Assembly (NCBI GenBank): GCA_013817245.1
Contig: JACDDA010000002.1
Span: 280,252-344,251 of the forward strand
Direction: 5' to 3'
Length of the DNA stretch: 64,000 nucleotides
DNA from: Gammaproteobacteria bacterium
Lineage (GTDB): Bacteria > Pseudomonadota > Gammaproteobacteria > HTCC5015
Below are positions 1 to 9,101 of the stretch, piece by piece (positions within the stretch are counted from its first letter, which is position 1; every line of letters begins with the position of its first letter). The notes beneath the pieces are model-generated. The model worked only from the letters and a program-made list of their open reading frames with translations, made no database searches and was not told where the DNA came from. Made by a program: the position numbers and the translations under genes.

Positions 1-536
1 GTATCGTGCGTAATCGCTTGTGCGATTTTATTCAAAGGTAAATGCGTAGTCACTAAAGCAACTTTTAAACGCGGACAAGCTAACATCATGACGGGGTAAC
101 CACCGACACACTCAGCTAAAAATTCTGTGTGGCCCGTGAAAGCAATGCCTGCGTCATTAATCACACCTTTGTGCACAGGCGCTGTCACCATAGCGGCATA
201 ACGATTTTTTACGCAACCTTGCGCGGCTTCGCGTAAACAATCTAATACATACGGCGAGTTAGTCGCATCGAGTTTCCCTGCCGTCACAGTGGCACGTAAG
301 GGCAGAGATTTTATCCAGATATGACCGGGCATATTCGCGCGCGGTTCATCAGCGCTAGCATCACCAACCTCATGGAATTCGATTGATAAATCTAATTGGC
401 GCGCGCGTTTTTTAAATAAAGCAAAATTAGCGATGACTACCATCGGCCTTGGTAAGGCGTGTTGTGCTAATGCTAAAATAATATCAGGCCCTACGCCTGC
501 GGGTTCACCGGCGGTTACAGCGATGCAATATGTCAT
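1..536 (-). CDS. pdxA: 4-hydroxythreonine-4-phosphate dehydrogenase PdxA, N-terminal part
   Basis: Cytosolic enzyme of the DXP-dependent pyridoxal 5'-phosphate pathway; it oxidises 4-phosphohydroxy-L-threonine with NAD. About 178 residues are visible and the gene runs off the left edge of the window. The N-terminus reads MTYCIAVTAGEPAGVGPDII, the family's opening GEPAG(V/I)GP signature. Further in comes the metal/substrate-binding block PVHKGVIND...FTGHTEFLAE. The ATG at 534-536 is chosen because it places this signature at the usual distance from the start. It lies 43 bp downstream of surA on the same strand, matching the common lptD-surA-pdxA(-ksgA) operon. Identification is secure; the C-terminal half is not visible. 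Confidence 0.95.
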   Translation of the reverse strand, partial: MTYCIAVTAGEPAGVGPDIILALAQHALPRPMVVIANFALFKKRARQLDLSIEFHEVGDASADEPRANMPGHIWIKSLPLRATVTAGKLDATNSPYVLDCLREAAQGCVKNRYAAMVTAPVHKGVINDAGIAFTGHTEFLAECVGGYPVMMLACPRLKVALVTTHLPLNKIAQAITHD

Positions 537-579
537 TGGGTTATAGCGTACCTTTTTATATTAATGTTTTTTGTTAGCA

Positions 580-1908
580 TTATTTTTTATCGGTTTTGTT
601 ATCGATTTTCTTAGGGGCAGCATCTAAACGATAATCCACATACGCTTGTTCGCGAATTCGACGTATCCACAAATCTTCTTCTTCAGCGGCTTTGCGTTTA
701 AATAATAATTCACGTACTTGCGTGCGTTTCAGATCTTCGGTTTTATCGTATTGACGACGTTCCAGAACTTCGACGATATGCCAACCGTATTGAGATTGAA
801 AAGGTTCGCTGAGTTTTTTAAGGGGCAAACTATCCACTACAGAACGAAATGTAGGTACAAAAGTGGTGGATTCCGTCCAGCCTAAATCACCACCTTCGGT
901 GGCGCTGCCGTGATCTTCGGAATATTGTTTGGCTAATGCGGCAAAATCGCCACCGTTTGATAATTGGCGACGAATATCATTTAATTGTTGGCGTGCCTGA
1001 TTGTCATCTATGACTGCATTGGTTTTAATTAAAATATGTCTAGCGTGTAGTTGCGGCACGATTTGACGTTTATCGCCGCCACGAACATCTTCGAGTTTGA
1101 TTAAATGAAAACCGCTGGGACTGCGTAAGGGATGACTAAAGTCACCGGCTTTCATATTAATAAGTTCACGCGAAAATAGTTTAGGTAATTCGGCGCCTTT
1201 GCGCCAGCCTAAGGTGCCGCCTTCCAACGCATTTTGACTATTAGAATAAGTGGCGGCTAATTGATCAAACGGTTTTCCTGCTACTAAGTCTTTGTATAAA
1301 ACATCTGCTTGTTGTTCGGCTTGTTTGATTTTTTCAGCGGCAGTGTTTTCAGGAACGGCGATCAAAATATGTGATAACAAGTATTCGGCATTATCGCTGG
1401 CTTGTTGGCTAGCTAAAAATTCGTCGATTTCTTGTTCGGAAATAGTAATGCGGCTTGCAACCATACGTTGTGTTAAACGCGAAATGGCAATTTCTTTGCG
1501 TAAGTCTGCACGAAAAATTTCATAACTAATACCATCGGCGGCCAGTTGTTTGCTGAATTCTTCTAAAGACACGCGATTTTGCCGAGCAATTTGATTCATC
1601 GTTTCATTGAGCGTGAGATCATCTACTTCAATGCCACGGCGATTAGCTTCTTGTAATTGCAGCGTTTCTACAATCATGCGTTCTAACACTTGGCTGCGCA
1701 AACTTTCTTCTGGTGGCAAAGTAGTGCCGCGACTTTTAAGTTGTTTTTTAACTTGCGCTAATTGCTGATCGAGTTCGGTGGCTAAAATTACATCATCTTC
1801 AACCACCACCAGAATTCGATCCAGCGGTTGTACATTCGCGGCGAATCCGTATGGTGTGCTTAATATTAAAAATAGGGCTGTGCAGAATATTTTTGGGATT
1901 TTTATCAC
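580..1908 (-). CDS. surA: Periplasmic chaperone/peptidyl-prolyl isomerase SurA
   Basis: Chaperone that escorts unfolded outer-membrane proteins, LptD among them, across the periplasm to the BAM complex. The 442-residue protein starts with a Sec signal peptide (about residues 1-23, ending GFA-A). A helical SurA N-terminal domain (about 25-165) follows, then two tandem parvulin domains (about 175-275 and 288-385) that each carry the family's GG.LGW block (GGTLGWRKGAELP and GGDLGWTESTTFVP), and a C-terminal helical tail that is lysine-rich at the end. Length is close to the E. coli protein (428 aa). Its start overlaps the lptD stop by 4 nt, so the two are translationally coupled, which suits a chaperone and its main client. 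Confidence 0.96.
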   Translation of the reverse strand: MIKIPKIFCTALFLILSTPYGFAANVQPLDRILVVVEDDVILATELDQQLAQVKKQLKSRGTTLPPEESLRSQVLERMIVETLQLQEANRRGIEVDDLTLNETMNQIARQNRVSLEEFSKQLAADGISYEIFRADLRKEIAISRLTQRMVASRITISEQEIDEFLASQQASDNAEYLLSHILIAVPENTAAEKIKQAEQQADVLYKDLVAGKPFDQLAATYSNSQNALEGGTLGWRKGAELPKLFSRELINMKAGDFSHPLRSPSGFHLIKLEDVRGGDKRQIVPQLHARHILIKTNAVIDDNQARQQLNDIRRQLSNGGDFAALAKQYSEDHGSATEGGDLGWTESTTFVPTFRSVVDSLPLKKLSEPFQSQYGWHIVEVLERRQYDKTEDLKRTQVRELLFKRKAAEEEDLWIRRIREQAYVDYRLDAAPKKIDNKTDKK

Positions 1909-4085
1909 TTCAATGTTTCCTCAAAACCGATGACATTGCGTTCTAACAAGCCACCTAAATCATCGCCAAAACGCGTAAAGCCTTTTAGCACTAGTTGAAA
2001 ATAAATACCGTCTTTAAGTTCGCCATTATCGAGATAACGTCGACTGGCTAAGCGCACGCCATAACAACAACTTTCGTATTCAAGTCCCATTAATATTTCG
2101 GGGTCTTCTTCGCCAGCACGCAAACTGTGATTCCAGCGACCTAAAGCGTACCAATGCGCCGTAATAGGCCAGCGCAAAGAAATATCCGTTTGTTCTAATT
2201 CATCAATAAAATAGCGATAGCTGAAATTGATGACATGTTGTGCATCGGGTTTATACTGTGCTCGAAATAAACGTTGTTGATCGCTTTCGGTATCGGGATC
2301 ACGTACCCAAGTAGTGCTTAAATACCACACTTTTTGCAAACGTAACGCCGCTTCTGCTACCCAATCTGAATCGTGATCCTGTTGAATAATAGGTTCGTCA
2401 GGTAAGCGCACTTGTGGCGTGACGGCATAGTATATACGACCCACTTGAAAGCTGAATTGTTCTTCGCCGCTATTGGTATCTAACCAGCGGCTGCTTAATG
2501 CCACAGTCGTTTGTTGAGTATCACCAATCCGATCAGCGCCGGTATAACGATTGGTTGCAAACAGTTGACTAAAGCTGAATTCGCGTAAGTCAGTATCCAG
2601 TATCGGAATATCGTCTTGATTGCGGTAAGGTGTATGCAGATAAAAAATACGCGGCTCTAAAGTTTGTATCGTAGTGTCATTAAAGTCGCGTTCTAAAATA
2701 AAACCAGCATCCACGGATTGCACATTTAAATGACGTGAAAGAGTGCTCGTGTCATTTGCGGTGTTGGTGATGCGATATTCAGTGTAGCGAGGCGCAATCG
2801 CGGGTTCTATATACCAACCATGATCACCTAATCGATAACCTAAGCGAGTGTCGATGTCGGTGCGTAAGGTATCTGGATTAACGGGGTGTTGAAATTCAAT
2901 CATTTCTACGCTCGCATCGGAACGTAGCCCGCGCCAATCGGGAGGTAAACCGGTTAATTTAATTTGCGGCGCTAATCGATAAGGTTCGTCTTCCGCTGCA
3001 ATACTAGTATCGAGCGTTTGATAATCTAATACTTTAGTTTCAAGAATCCAACTGTCACCTTCACCCACTAAGCCAGCCGTGCGTTGCACATGAGTTAAAC
3101 TGCTTAAACTTAGTTCGTTACCTAAATCGCTAAAATACTCTGAGTCAGATACTTCTGTTGCATCTATGTAAGTGCGCCACCGATCAAAAAAGCGGCCCGA
3201 TAAATTACCATCGTGACGTAACCGTAGTAATTGTCGAGCATCGTTGGTTTTACGATCATCTAAATATTCAGCATCTAACTGATTATGACTCCAATTATTT
3301 AAATATCGCCATTCGGTTTGTGCTTGAAAACCGCGATTCGCCAAATAGTGCGAGGTTAATGTTGCATCTGCTTGTGCAGCGATATTCCAGTAATAAGGCA
3401 AACTAAATTCAAAACCTGATGCTGACGTGTGACCAAAAGTAGGTAATAAAAATCCTGACTTGCGTTTATCATCAATCGGAAAACTCATATAAGGAAAATA
3501 AAAAACAGGCACATCTTTTACAAACACCCGCATATGTTTAACGGTGCCGGTACCTTCGGTTTTATCTAAGGTGATTTTGCTGGCTTTTAAATACCAATCG
3601 CGTTCTTCTGGATCGCAGGTTGAATAAGTAGGTTCTTCTAAGGTAGTGACATTGTTTTCGCTGAAAATACGCGCTGCACTGCCATTAGCATTATGAGAAA
3701 AAATATAAAATTGGGCTTTTTGAAATTCAATACGTTCGCGTTCTTGCACAAAATCCATGCTGTTTGCTTGTGCTTGTAAATCCGCATTGCGGTAATTGAC
3801 ATTACCTTCTAACAAAAAATGTTGTTGAGTTAGATCATATTGCGCGGAATCTGCGCGCAATTCATCACTCATTCGAGAGAGCACCACGTGACCGGATAAC
3901 TCTGCGTGTTTTTTATCCACCCAGGTCATTTGATCCGCGGAAACAGATAATTCATCAAGGGTTTCAATTTGCGCACTGTTATTAAAAGGTTCGACCCAGC
4001 GCGGCAGATGGCAAAATGCCCAGTCGGCGGAGGCCGCGACCGGCAATAAAGCGCTAAAAACCAATAAATAGCGGAACCACATCAA
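1905..4085 (-). CDS. lptD: LPS-assembly outer-membrane protein LptD
   Basis: Outer-membrane beta-barrel that, plugged by LptE, inserts lipopolysaccharide into the outer leaflet. Seen: a signal peptide ending at residue 20 (VAASA), an N-terminal LptA-like beta-jellyroll (about 40-190, containing the SADQM and GNV blocks) and a long barrel with repeated alternating aromatic/polar strands to the C-terminus. The cysteines that form the alternating disulfides in E. coli LptD are all matched: C25, C157 and the adjacent pair C673-C674. At 726 residues it is slightly shorter than E. coli LptD (784). First gene of the lptD-surA-pdxA run. No convincing sigma-E type promoter was recognised upstream. Confidence 0.95.
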   Translation of the reverse strand: MMWFRYLLVFSALLPVAASADWAFCHLPRWVEPFNNSAQIETLDELSVSADQMTWVDKKHAELSGHVVLSRMSDELRADSAQYDLTQQHFLLEGNVNYRNADLQAQANSMDFVQERERIEFQKAQFYIFSHNANGSAARIFSENNVTTLEEPTYSTCDPEERDWYLKASKITLDKTEGTGTVKHMRVFVKDVPVFYFPYMSFPIDDKRKSGFLLPTFGHTSASGFEFSLPYYWNIAAQADATLTSHYLANRGFQAQTEWRYLNNWSHNQLDAEYLDDRKTNDARQLLRLRHDGNLSGRFFDRWRTYIDATEVSDSEYFSDLGNELSLSSLTHVQRTAGLVGEGDSWILETKVLDYQTLDTSIAAEDEPYRLAPQIKLTGLPPDWRGLRSDASVEMIEFQHPVNPDTLRTDIDTRLGYRLGDHGWYIEPAIAPRYTEYRITNTANDTSTLSRHLNVQSVDAGFILERDFNDTTIQTLEPRIFYLHTPYRNQDDIPILDTDLREFSFSQLFATNRYTGADRIGDTQQTTVALSSRWLDTNSGEEQFSFQVGRIYYAVTPQVRLPDEPIIQQDHDSDWVAEAALRLQKVWYLSTTWVRDPDTESDQQRLFRAQYKPDAQHVINFSYRYFIDELEQTDISLRWPITAHWYALGRWNHSLRAGEEDPEILMGLEYESCCYGVRLASRRYLDNGELKDGIYFQLVLKGFTRFGDDLGGLLERNVIGFEETLK

Positions 4086-4357
4086 CGCCGTATATACCTT
4101 ATAGATAGATGTTAAAAAGCCTAGCTAGTGTATCGGATTGGCAGGGCTGACAGAACTGCTGAATAAAGCGAGGTGATGCAAAGTTTAGCGATTTATTATT
4201 TTGCTATGGAGATGGAAATCGGATTGGTTCTGCGCTCTGTTGGCTGAGCGCTGCATTGTTTCAGGATTTTGAGGTTTGATAAGGCGGCTATAATGAATTT
4301 AATCCAGCGCCTGAATGTAGAAAAAGGGTTATCAATGTTGCAGAGTTTGGCTGGAGT

Positions 4358-5110
4358 TTAATCCGAAAAAATATCTATTTTTTCATCATCAGGCATATCT
4401 GCGGCAGGCGGTAACACACCATCATGAATTAAACTTTGACGCCGTTGCAAATAGGCTTCGCGGACAAAGGTATAGCGATCCAAGGCGGCCTCGTCGAGAA
4501 TGTCCGTTGCTTCTAATAAACTTGCCCGAACATCTACAAACGCAAGCGCATAAAGGGCATTTTGAGTGCCTTGATCATTTACGTATTGCAAAGGATCAAG
4601 ATATACAACGTCGACCCCTAAGCCAAAGCCATCACGTACCGTGCTGGGACCCAGGAAGGGCAAAACTACATAAGGCCCAGACGCTACGCCCCAATGTGCC
4701 AGGGTTTGACCAATATCTTCATGGTGTTTTTCTAAACCAACCTTGCTGGCAACATCGACCACACCTGCAATTCCCACCGTGGAGTTCAGCAAAAAACGGC
4801 CAAGATCAGCGCTGGCTTGGACGGGTTTTAATTGCAGTACGTCATTAACAAATACTTTTATATCCCACAGATTACTAAAAAAATTACTGACACCATGTTC
4901 GACCAGATTGGGCGTAATAGCACGGTAACCTTTGGCGACAGGTTCTAGCGCATAATGGTCGACGGTATCATTAAAGCTGTATATGCTGCGATTCATCCGC
5001 TCCCAAGGATCGTGTGATTCAGGTGTGTGATTCAATGACGCACAGCCTGATAACATCAGCAGATTCAGGATAATAAGCAAGTAAGAATATAAACGTAGTT
5101 TGGGTCGCAT
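4358..5110 (-). CDS. mlaA: Outer-membrane lipoprotein MlaA (VacJ)
   Basis: MlaA removes mislocalised phospholipids from the outer leaflet and hands them to periplasmic MlaC, keeping the outer membrane asymmetric. The 250-residue product has a lipoprotein signal with lipobox LSGC (lipidated Cys23). The VacJ core follows: DPWERMNRSIYSFND at about 35-50, then the hydrophobic helices and the GPYVVLPFLGPSTVRD block. It is transcribed divergently from mlaFEDCB, 131 bp away; in E. coli mlaA is unlinked, so here all Mla parts are together. The acidic C-terminal tail (PDDEKIDIFSD) is poorly conserved in the family. Confidence 0.95.
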   Translation of the reverse strand: MRPKLRLYSYLLIILNLLMLSGCASLNHTPESHDPWERMNRSIYSFNDTVDHYALEPVAKGYRAITPNLVEHGVSNFFSNLWDIKVFVNDVLQLKPVQASADLGRFLLNSTVGIAGVVDVASKVGLEKHHEDIGQTLAHWGVASGPYVVLPFLGPSTVRDGFGLGVDVVYLDPLQYVNDQGTQNALYALAFVDVRASLLEATDILDEAALDRYTFVREAYLQRRQSLIHDGVLPPAADMPDDEKIDIFSD

Positions 5111-5241
5111 AATGCTACTGAAAGTGTAAGAGTTTTAATTTTTTGAGCTCGTACAATGTGACACAATTATGCCATTATTCCAAGCGTAGCCTACGGCATT
5201 TCTGTGAGCCTCTTTTAAAGTGATGATGTGTAAAATTGCAT

Positions 5242-6054
5242 ATGGAATCTAATAACGACATATTAGTAAAAGTGCGTGGCTTGTCTTTTACGCGCGGCAA
5301 TAAAGTCATTTTTGAGAATGTAGATTTGGATATTCGTCGTGGCCAGATCACCGCTATCATGGGCCCCAGCGGTACTGGTAAAACTACTTTATTAAAAATT
5401 ATCGGCGGAGAATTACGTCCGCATGCCGGTAATGTCTGGGTGGATGGCCAAGATGTTCATCGCGTAGCACGCAAAGATTTATTTGAACTACGTAAGCGTA
5501 TGGGCATGTTGTTTCAAAGCGGCGCATTGTTAACGGATTTATCGGTATATGACAATGTGGCGTATCCATTGCGCGAACATACGCAATTATCGGCATCACT
5601 GATTCGTCATTTAGTATTAATGAAATTACATGCTGTGGGTTTACGAGGTGCACGGGACTTGATGCCAGCAGAATTGTCAGGCGGTATGGCGCGGCGTGTG
5701 GCATTAGCGCGTGCGATGGCATTAGACCCGATGATGATTATGTATGACGAACCTTTCACTGGCCAAGATCCCATTTCGATGGCGATGCTGGTTAAATTAA
5801 TTAAAACTGTTAATGCTTCTATGCAATTAACCAGTGTCATTGTTTCGCACGATGTGCCTGAAACATCATCTATAGCAGATTATGTTTATATCATTGCGGA
5901 AGGCAAAGTGATGTCACAAGGCACACCCGCAGAATTACATGCAACGCCTTCTGAGTGGGTTAATCAATTCATTCACGGATTACCGGATGGCCCTGTTAAT
6001 TTTCATTATCCCGCGCTTGATTATGCGCAGGATTTATTTACACCTATAAAATGA
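5242..6054 (+). CDS. mlaF: Phospholipid ABC transporter ATPase MlaF
   Basis: ATP-binding subunit of the inner-membrane MlaFEDB phospholipid transporter. Visible motifs: Walker A GPSGTGKTT, Q-loop (MLFQSGAL), ABC signature LSGGMARRVALARA, Walker B MIMYDEPF followed by TGQDP, and the switch His in SHD. The GMARR variant of the signature and the GQDP D-loop are typical of MlaF/Ttg2A. I chose ATG 5242 (MESNND...) over an in-frame TTG at 5236, giving 270 aa, the usual size. First gene of mlaFEDCB; mlaE follows within 20 bp. Confidence 0.95.
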   Translation: MESNNDILVKVRGLSFTRGNKVIFENVDLDIRRGQITAIMGPSGTGKTTLLKIIGGELRPHAGNVWVDGQDVHRVARKDLFELRKRMGMLFQSGALLTDLSVYDNVAYPLREHTQLSASLIRHLVLMKLHAVGLRGARDLMPAELSGGMARRVALARAMALDPMMIMYDEPFTGQDPISMAMLVKLIKTVNASMQLTSVIVSHDVPETSSIADYVYIIAEGKVMSQGTPAELHATPSEWVNQFIHGLPDGPVNFHYPALDYAQDLFTPIK

Positions 6055-6070
6055 ATAAGTGGAGTTAAGG

Positions 6071-6853
6071 GTGCTCGATAAAATTGCACAGATAGGGCGT
6101 TACGGTTTAGATGTATTGCAGCATCTTGGCCGCAGCTTACTATTTTTATTGCGCGTATTAGAAGGCGCGCCATCCGTTATGCTGCGCTGGGATTTATTAA
6201 TACGCCAATTATATTCCGTGGGCGTGCTTACCATCGTTATCATTTTTGTTGCTGGTGGTTTTGTCGGCATGGTGCTCGCGTTGCAAGGATATAACACCTT
6301 AGTGCGTTTTGGCGCTGAAGAATCCTTAGGTATTATTGTCGGATTATCCTTAGTGCGCGAATTAGGCCCAGTGGTAACCGCATTATTATTTGCAGGTCGT
6401 GCAGGTTCTGCATTAACCGCTGAAATTGGTTTAATGAAAACCACTGAACAATTATCCGCACTCGAAATGATGGCGATCGATCCTTACAAGCGTATATTTG
6501 CACCGCGATTTTTAGCAGGATTTATTTCTATGCCGTTGCTCGCGGCTATTTTTAGCGCGGTAGGTGTCATGGGCGGTTACATGATTGGCGTAGGATTGTT
6601 AGGTGTAGATGATGGCGCTTATTGGTCACAAATGCAGAACTCGGTAGATTTCCGCGAAGATGTAATGAGCGGTTTTATTAAAACCGTGGTGTTTGGTTGG
6701 GTTGCCACCTGGATCGCGCTTTATGAAGGTTTTAACGCCGTCCCGACTGCAGAAGGCGTCAGTCGTGCGACGACGCGAGGAGTAGTGCAAGCCTCGCTCG
6801 CAATATTGGGAATGAATTTTGTATTAACGGCATTAATGCTAACTGGGAACTAA
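6071..6853 (+). CDS. mlaE: Phospholipid ABC transporter permease MlaE
   Basis: Membrane permease (MlaE/YrbE family) of the Mla complex. It has a membrane-parallel N-terminal helix and about five transmembrane segments (for example around VGVLTIVIIFVAGGFVGMVL). The conserved cytoplasmic stretch contains ELGPVVTALLFAGRAGSALT and EQLSALEMMAIDP. An upstream GTG at 6059 is in frame, but GTG 6071 has a GGAG six bases ahead and yields MLDKIAQIGRYG, which aligns with the start of E. coli MlaE and gives the same length (260 aa). The gene lies 3 bp before mlaD. Confidence 0.94.
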   Translation: MLDKIAQIGRYGLDVLQHLGRSLLFLLRVLEGAPSVMLRWDLLIRQLYSVGVLTIVIIFVAGGFVGMVLALQGYNTLVRFGAEESLGIIVGLSLVRELGPVVTALLFAGRAGSALTAEIGLMKTTEQLSALEMMAIDPYKRIFAPRFLAGFISMPLLAAIFSAVGVMGGYMIGVGLLGVDDGAYWSQMQNSVDFREDVMSGFIKTVVFGWVATWIALYEGFNAVPTAEGVSRATTRGVVQASLAILGMNFVLTALMLTGN

Positions 6854-6856
6854 GTT

Positions 6857-7321
6857 ATGAACACACGCATCATAGAGATTTGGGTTGGATTATTTGTAGT
6901 GGGTGGTTTGGCGGCATTATTTATGCTGGCCATGAGCGTCAGTAATTTAACTGATTTTGATTCCTCGAAAGGTTATAAAGTAGTTGCGCGTTTTGAAAAT
7001 ATTGGCGGTCTAAAAGTGCGATCGTTAGTGAGCGCCAGCGGCGTTCGCGTCGGCCGCGTAACGGATATTCGTTATGACAATACCGGTTTTGAAGCAGAAG
7101 TAACCATGACACTAGAACCGCAGTATGTTTTCCCGAAAGATACATCGGCGAGTATTTACACGGCCGGATTGTTAGGCGAACAATATATTGGTTTACAACC
7201 CGGTGGTGAAGAAGAAAATCTAAAAGAAGGTGATCGTGTCGCTTTAACAGAATCAGCGATGGTGTTGGAAAGATTAATCAGCCAATTTTTATATAACAAA
7301 GCGTCTGGTGACAGCGAATAA
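6857..7321 (+). CDS. mlaD: Phospholipid transporter MCE-domain subunit MlaD
   Basis: Single-pass inner-membrane protein that forms the hexameric periplasmic MCE ring through which lipids pass between MlaC and MlaE. One transmembrane helix at about residues 7-28 (IWVGLFVVGGLAALFMLAM) is followed by the MCE domain (about 38-118). This has GYKVVARFENIGGL, the pore-loop type block VSASGVRVGRV, and TAGLLGEQYIGLQPG. At 154 aa it is a little shorter than E. coli MlaD (183), the C-terminal tail being reduced. Third gene of mlaFEDCB. Confidence 0.95.
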   Translation: MNTRIIEIWVGLFVVGGLAALFMLAMSVSNLTDFDSSKGYKVVARFENIGGLKVRSLVSASGVRVGRVTDIRYDNTGFEAEVTMTLEPQYVFPKDTSASIYTAGLLGEQYIGLQPGGEEENLKEGDRVALTESAMVLERLISQFLYNKASGDSE

Positions 7322-7371
7322 AAGTCCAGAATCTAATTTAGCGTTTATTTTAAAGTATAAGGAATCATCAT

Positions 7372-8010
7372 ATGTTAAGCCGTCTGTTTAGTTTGGTAGT
7401 TTTGATCGCGACGACAAGTATTAGTCCGGTGTTCGCCGTTGAGCATCAAGCGCCGCAACCATTGGTAGAAAACGTGACGCAAAAAGTATTAGCAGAATTG
7501 CGTCAACCGAAAGGCGCGGCAGTTAAGGACGCGAGTTTTTTAACGCAAAAAATAGAAGAACATATTGTCCCGCATGTTGATATGACAGCAATGTCAAAGT
7601 TGGTTTTGGGTAAACATTGGCGCGCTGCTACCGATGCGCAAAAAGAACAGTTCATGAATGAATTTAAAAAATTATTAATTCGTACTTATCAAAAATCATT
7701 ATCGGCTTACAGTAATGAAAAAATTGCTTTTGAACCGTTTCATCCTAGCGCGGAACCAAACAAGCTCGCTACTGTTAAGACCAAAATTGTGCGCGGCAAT
7801 GGCCCAAGCATTGCGATCGACTACGATTTAAGATTTAAAGCAGAAGATGGTTGGAAGTTATATGACATTACAGTGGAAAGTGTAAGTTTGGTGACTAATT
7901 ATCGCAGCAGCTTTTCAACTGAAGTTACTCAACAAGGTTTAGATCATTTAATCCAAACATTAAAAGATCGCAATGCTAAAGCGATAAGCGGCAATAACGC
8001 TAAAAAATAA
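7372..8010 (+). CDS. mlaC: Periplasmic phospholipid-binding protein MlaC
   Basis: Soluble carrier that shuttles phospholipids between MlaA and MlaD. The 212-residue protein has a Sec signal peptide (cleavage near residue 23, PVFA-VEH) and the MlaC/Ttg2D fold: VDMTAMSKLVLGKHWRAATDAQ, then the FKKLLIRTYQKSL helix and the strand region around KLYDITVESVSLVTNYRSSF. The gene follows mlaD after 50 bp with AAGGA upstream of the ATG, so it belongs to the same transcript. Confidence 0.95.
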   Translation: MLSRLFSLVVLIATTSISPVFAVEHQAPQPLVENVTQKVLAELRQPKGAAVKDASFLTQKIEEHIVPHVDMTAMSKLVLGKHWRAATDAQKEQFMNEFKKLLIRTYQKSLSAYSNEKIAFEPFHPSAEPNKLATVKTKIVRGNGPSIAIDYDLRFKAEDGWKLYDITVESVSLVTNYRSSFSTEVTQQGLDHLIQTLKDRNAKAISGNNAKK

Positions 8011-8045
8011 CTTATAAGTTAAATTTTTTAATAAGGCGTGTGCAA

Positions 8046-8363
8046 ATGGCGAGTTTGAACTCAGTGACTACAACTGCGGATAGTGCGGAGTTTGATTTGG
8101 CGGGCGAGCTTAATTTTGTCAGCGTTGCTGAACTCTGTGAAAAAATCCAACCCCTACTAGCTGCGCATGCGCTTATTACGATTAATCTTGTGAATGTAAC
8201 CCAGGCCAATAGCGCGGGTTTGGCGTTGTTACTCGAATGGCTAAAACGCGCTGCTCTTGCTCAAAAAAAGCTACAGTTTAAAAATATCCCCGTAAATTTA
8301 AAAAATATCGCGGAAGCGAGTGGCGTATTAGTCTTGTTGCCATTAGCGCCTGACACCATTTAA
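8046..8363 (+). CDS. mlaB: STAS-domain subunit MlaB
   Basis: Small cytosolic STAS-domain protein that binds MlaF and stimulates transporter activity. The 105-residue product has the expected beta/alpha pattern: FDLAGELNFVSVAELCEKIQ, then the loop VTQANSAGLALLLEWLKRA. The latter carries the Ser of the STAS phosphorylation/interaction site. An in-frame GTG exists at 8040, but ATG 8046 fits the AAGG at 8033-8036 better. Last gene of mlaFEDCB. A weak 7-bp hairpin spans its stop codon (8354-8374) without a U-tract. Confidence 0.88.
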   Translation: MASLNSVTTTADSAEFDLAGELNFVSVAELCEKIQPLLAAHALITINLVNVTQANSAGLALLLEWLKRAALAQKKLQFKNIPVNLKNIAEASGVLVLLPLAPDTI

Positions 8364-8451
8364 GTTTAATGGTGCCCGTGTGGCTAGATGCCAAATCGCT
8401 CAATTGTTTTTTTAAACATCCATTTTTCAAATAGTAACTAAAATAACCCAT

Positions 8452-8874
8452 ATGAAATTTAATAATATATTTTTCATATTTATTTTTATGTGTTTTTCTG
8501 TGCGCACATATGCAATTGAAAACAAAGCTGCTGTTAATGTTATGCCATTGCTGAAAACCACCCAGAGCTGGGATGGCAAACAAATTGTTTATCCAGCGGG
8601 GAAAGCAGAAATTACTAGCTTGTTAGTTGAAATCGCGCCCGGCGGTGAAACTGGCTGGCATCAACATCCGGTTCCTTCATTCGCTATGTTATTAGAAGGC
8701 ACATTAGAAATAACGCTTAAAGATGGCCGTGTTAAACGCTTGCAAGCGGGCGCCGCATTAGCGGAAGTAATTGATACTTTGCATAATGGTCGTAACGTAG
8801 GTGATGCGCCTGTAAAGATTTTGGTGGTTTATATGGGCGTGGTGGGCCAGCCCCTTGTCATAAAAGCGCAGTAA
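8452..8874 (+). CDS. Exported small cupin-domain protein
   Basis: The 140-residue protein has a clear signal peptide (residues 1-21, rich in Phe/Ile, ending TYA) and a single cupin barrel. The first cupin motif is present as GGETGWHQHP...LLEGTLEITLKDG, with HxH metal ligands. The second motif is weaker (LHNGRNVGDAPVKILVVYMG) but retains a His and the Gly/Pro frame. It is therefore probably a periplasmic metal-binding single-domain cupin; substrate and reaction cannot be told from sequence. It lies 88 bp after mlaB, so it may be transcribed with the mla genes, but there is no known functional tie. Confidence 0.75.
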   Translation: MKFNNIFFIFIFMCFSVRTYAIENKAAVNVMPLLKTTQSWDGKQIVYPAGKAEITSLLVEIAPGGETGWHQHPVPSFAMLLEGTLEITLKDGRVKRLQAGAALAEVIDTLHNGRNVGDAPVKILVVYMGVVGQPLVIKAQ

Positions 8875-9101
8875 ATCTATTTGTAAGCCATAAAACGCTT
8901 CATATAAAAAGTTACCGAATACATAAGCAGAATGCACTAAGGTCTCTATTTTAAAATGTTGAAGAGAGGGCTCAAAAATATCTAACTGGGCCTATTTAAA
9001 AAATCGCAGTCTGAAGTTTTGCGTCAAATAATGATCGATTTTTATCCGGCGCCTGCGTACAGTACGGTGGCTATAAAAACATTGTGGAGCACCTTGGCTA
9101 T

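Noticed and set aside
4289-4294. Consensus TATAAT in the lptD-mlaA gap on the + strand
   Set aside because: Both flanking genes are on the minus strand and there is no -35 box or downstream + strand gene, so it is probably chance in AT-rich DNA.
8354-8374. CACCATT/AATGGTG hairpin at the end of mlaB
   Set aside because: Only 7 bp, overlaps the stop codon and lacks a U-tract; not convincing as a terminator.
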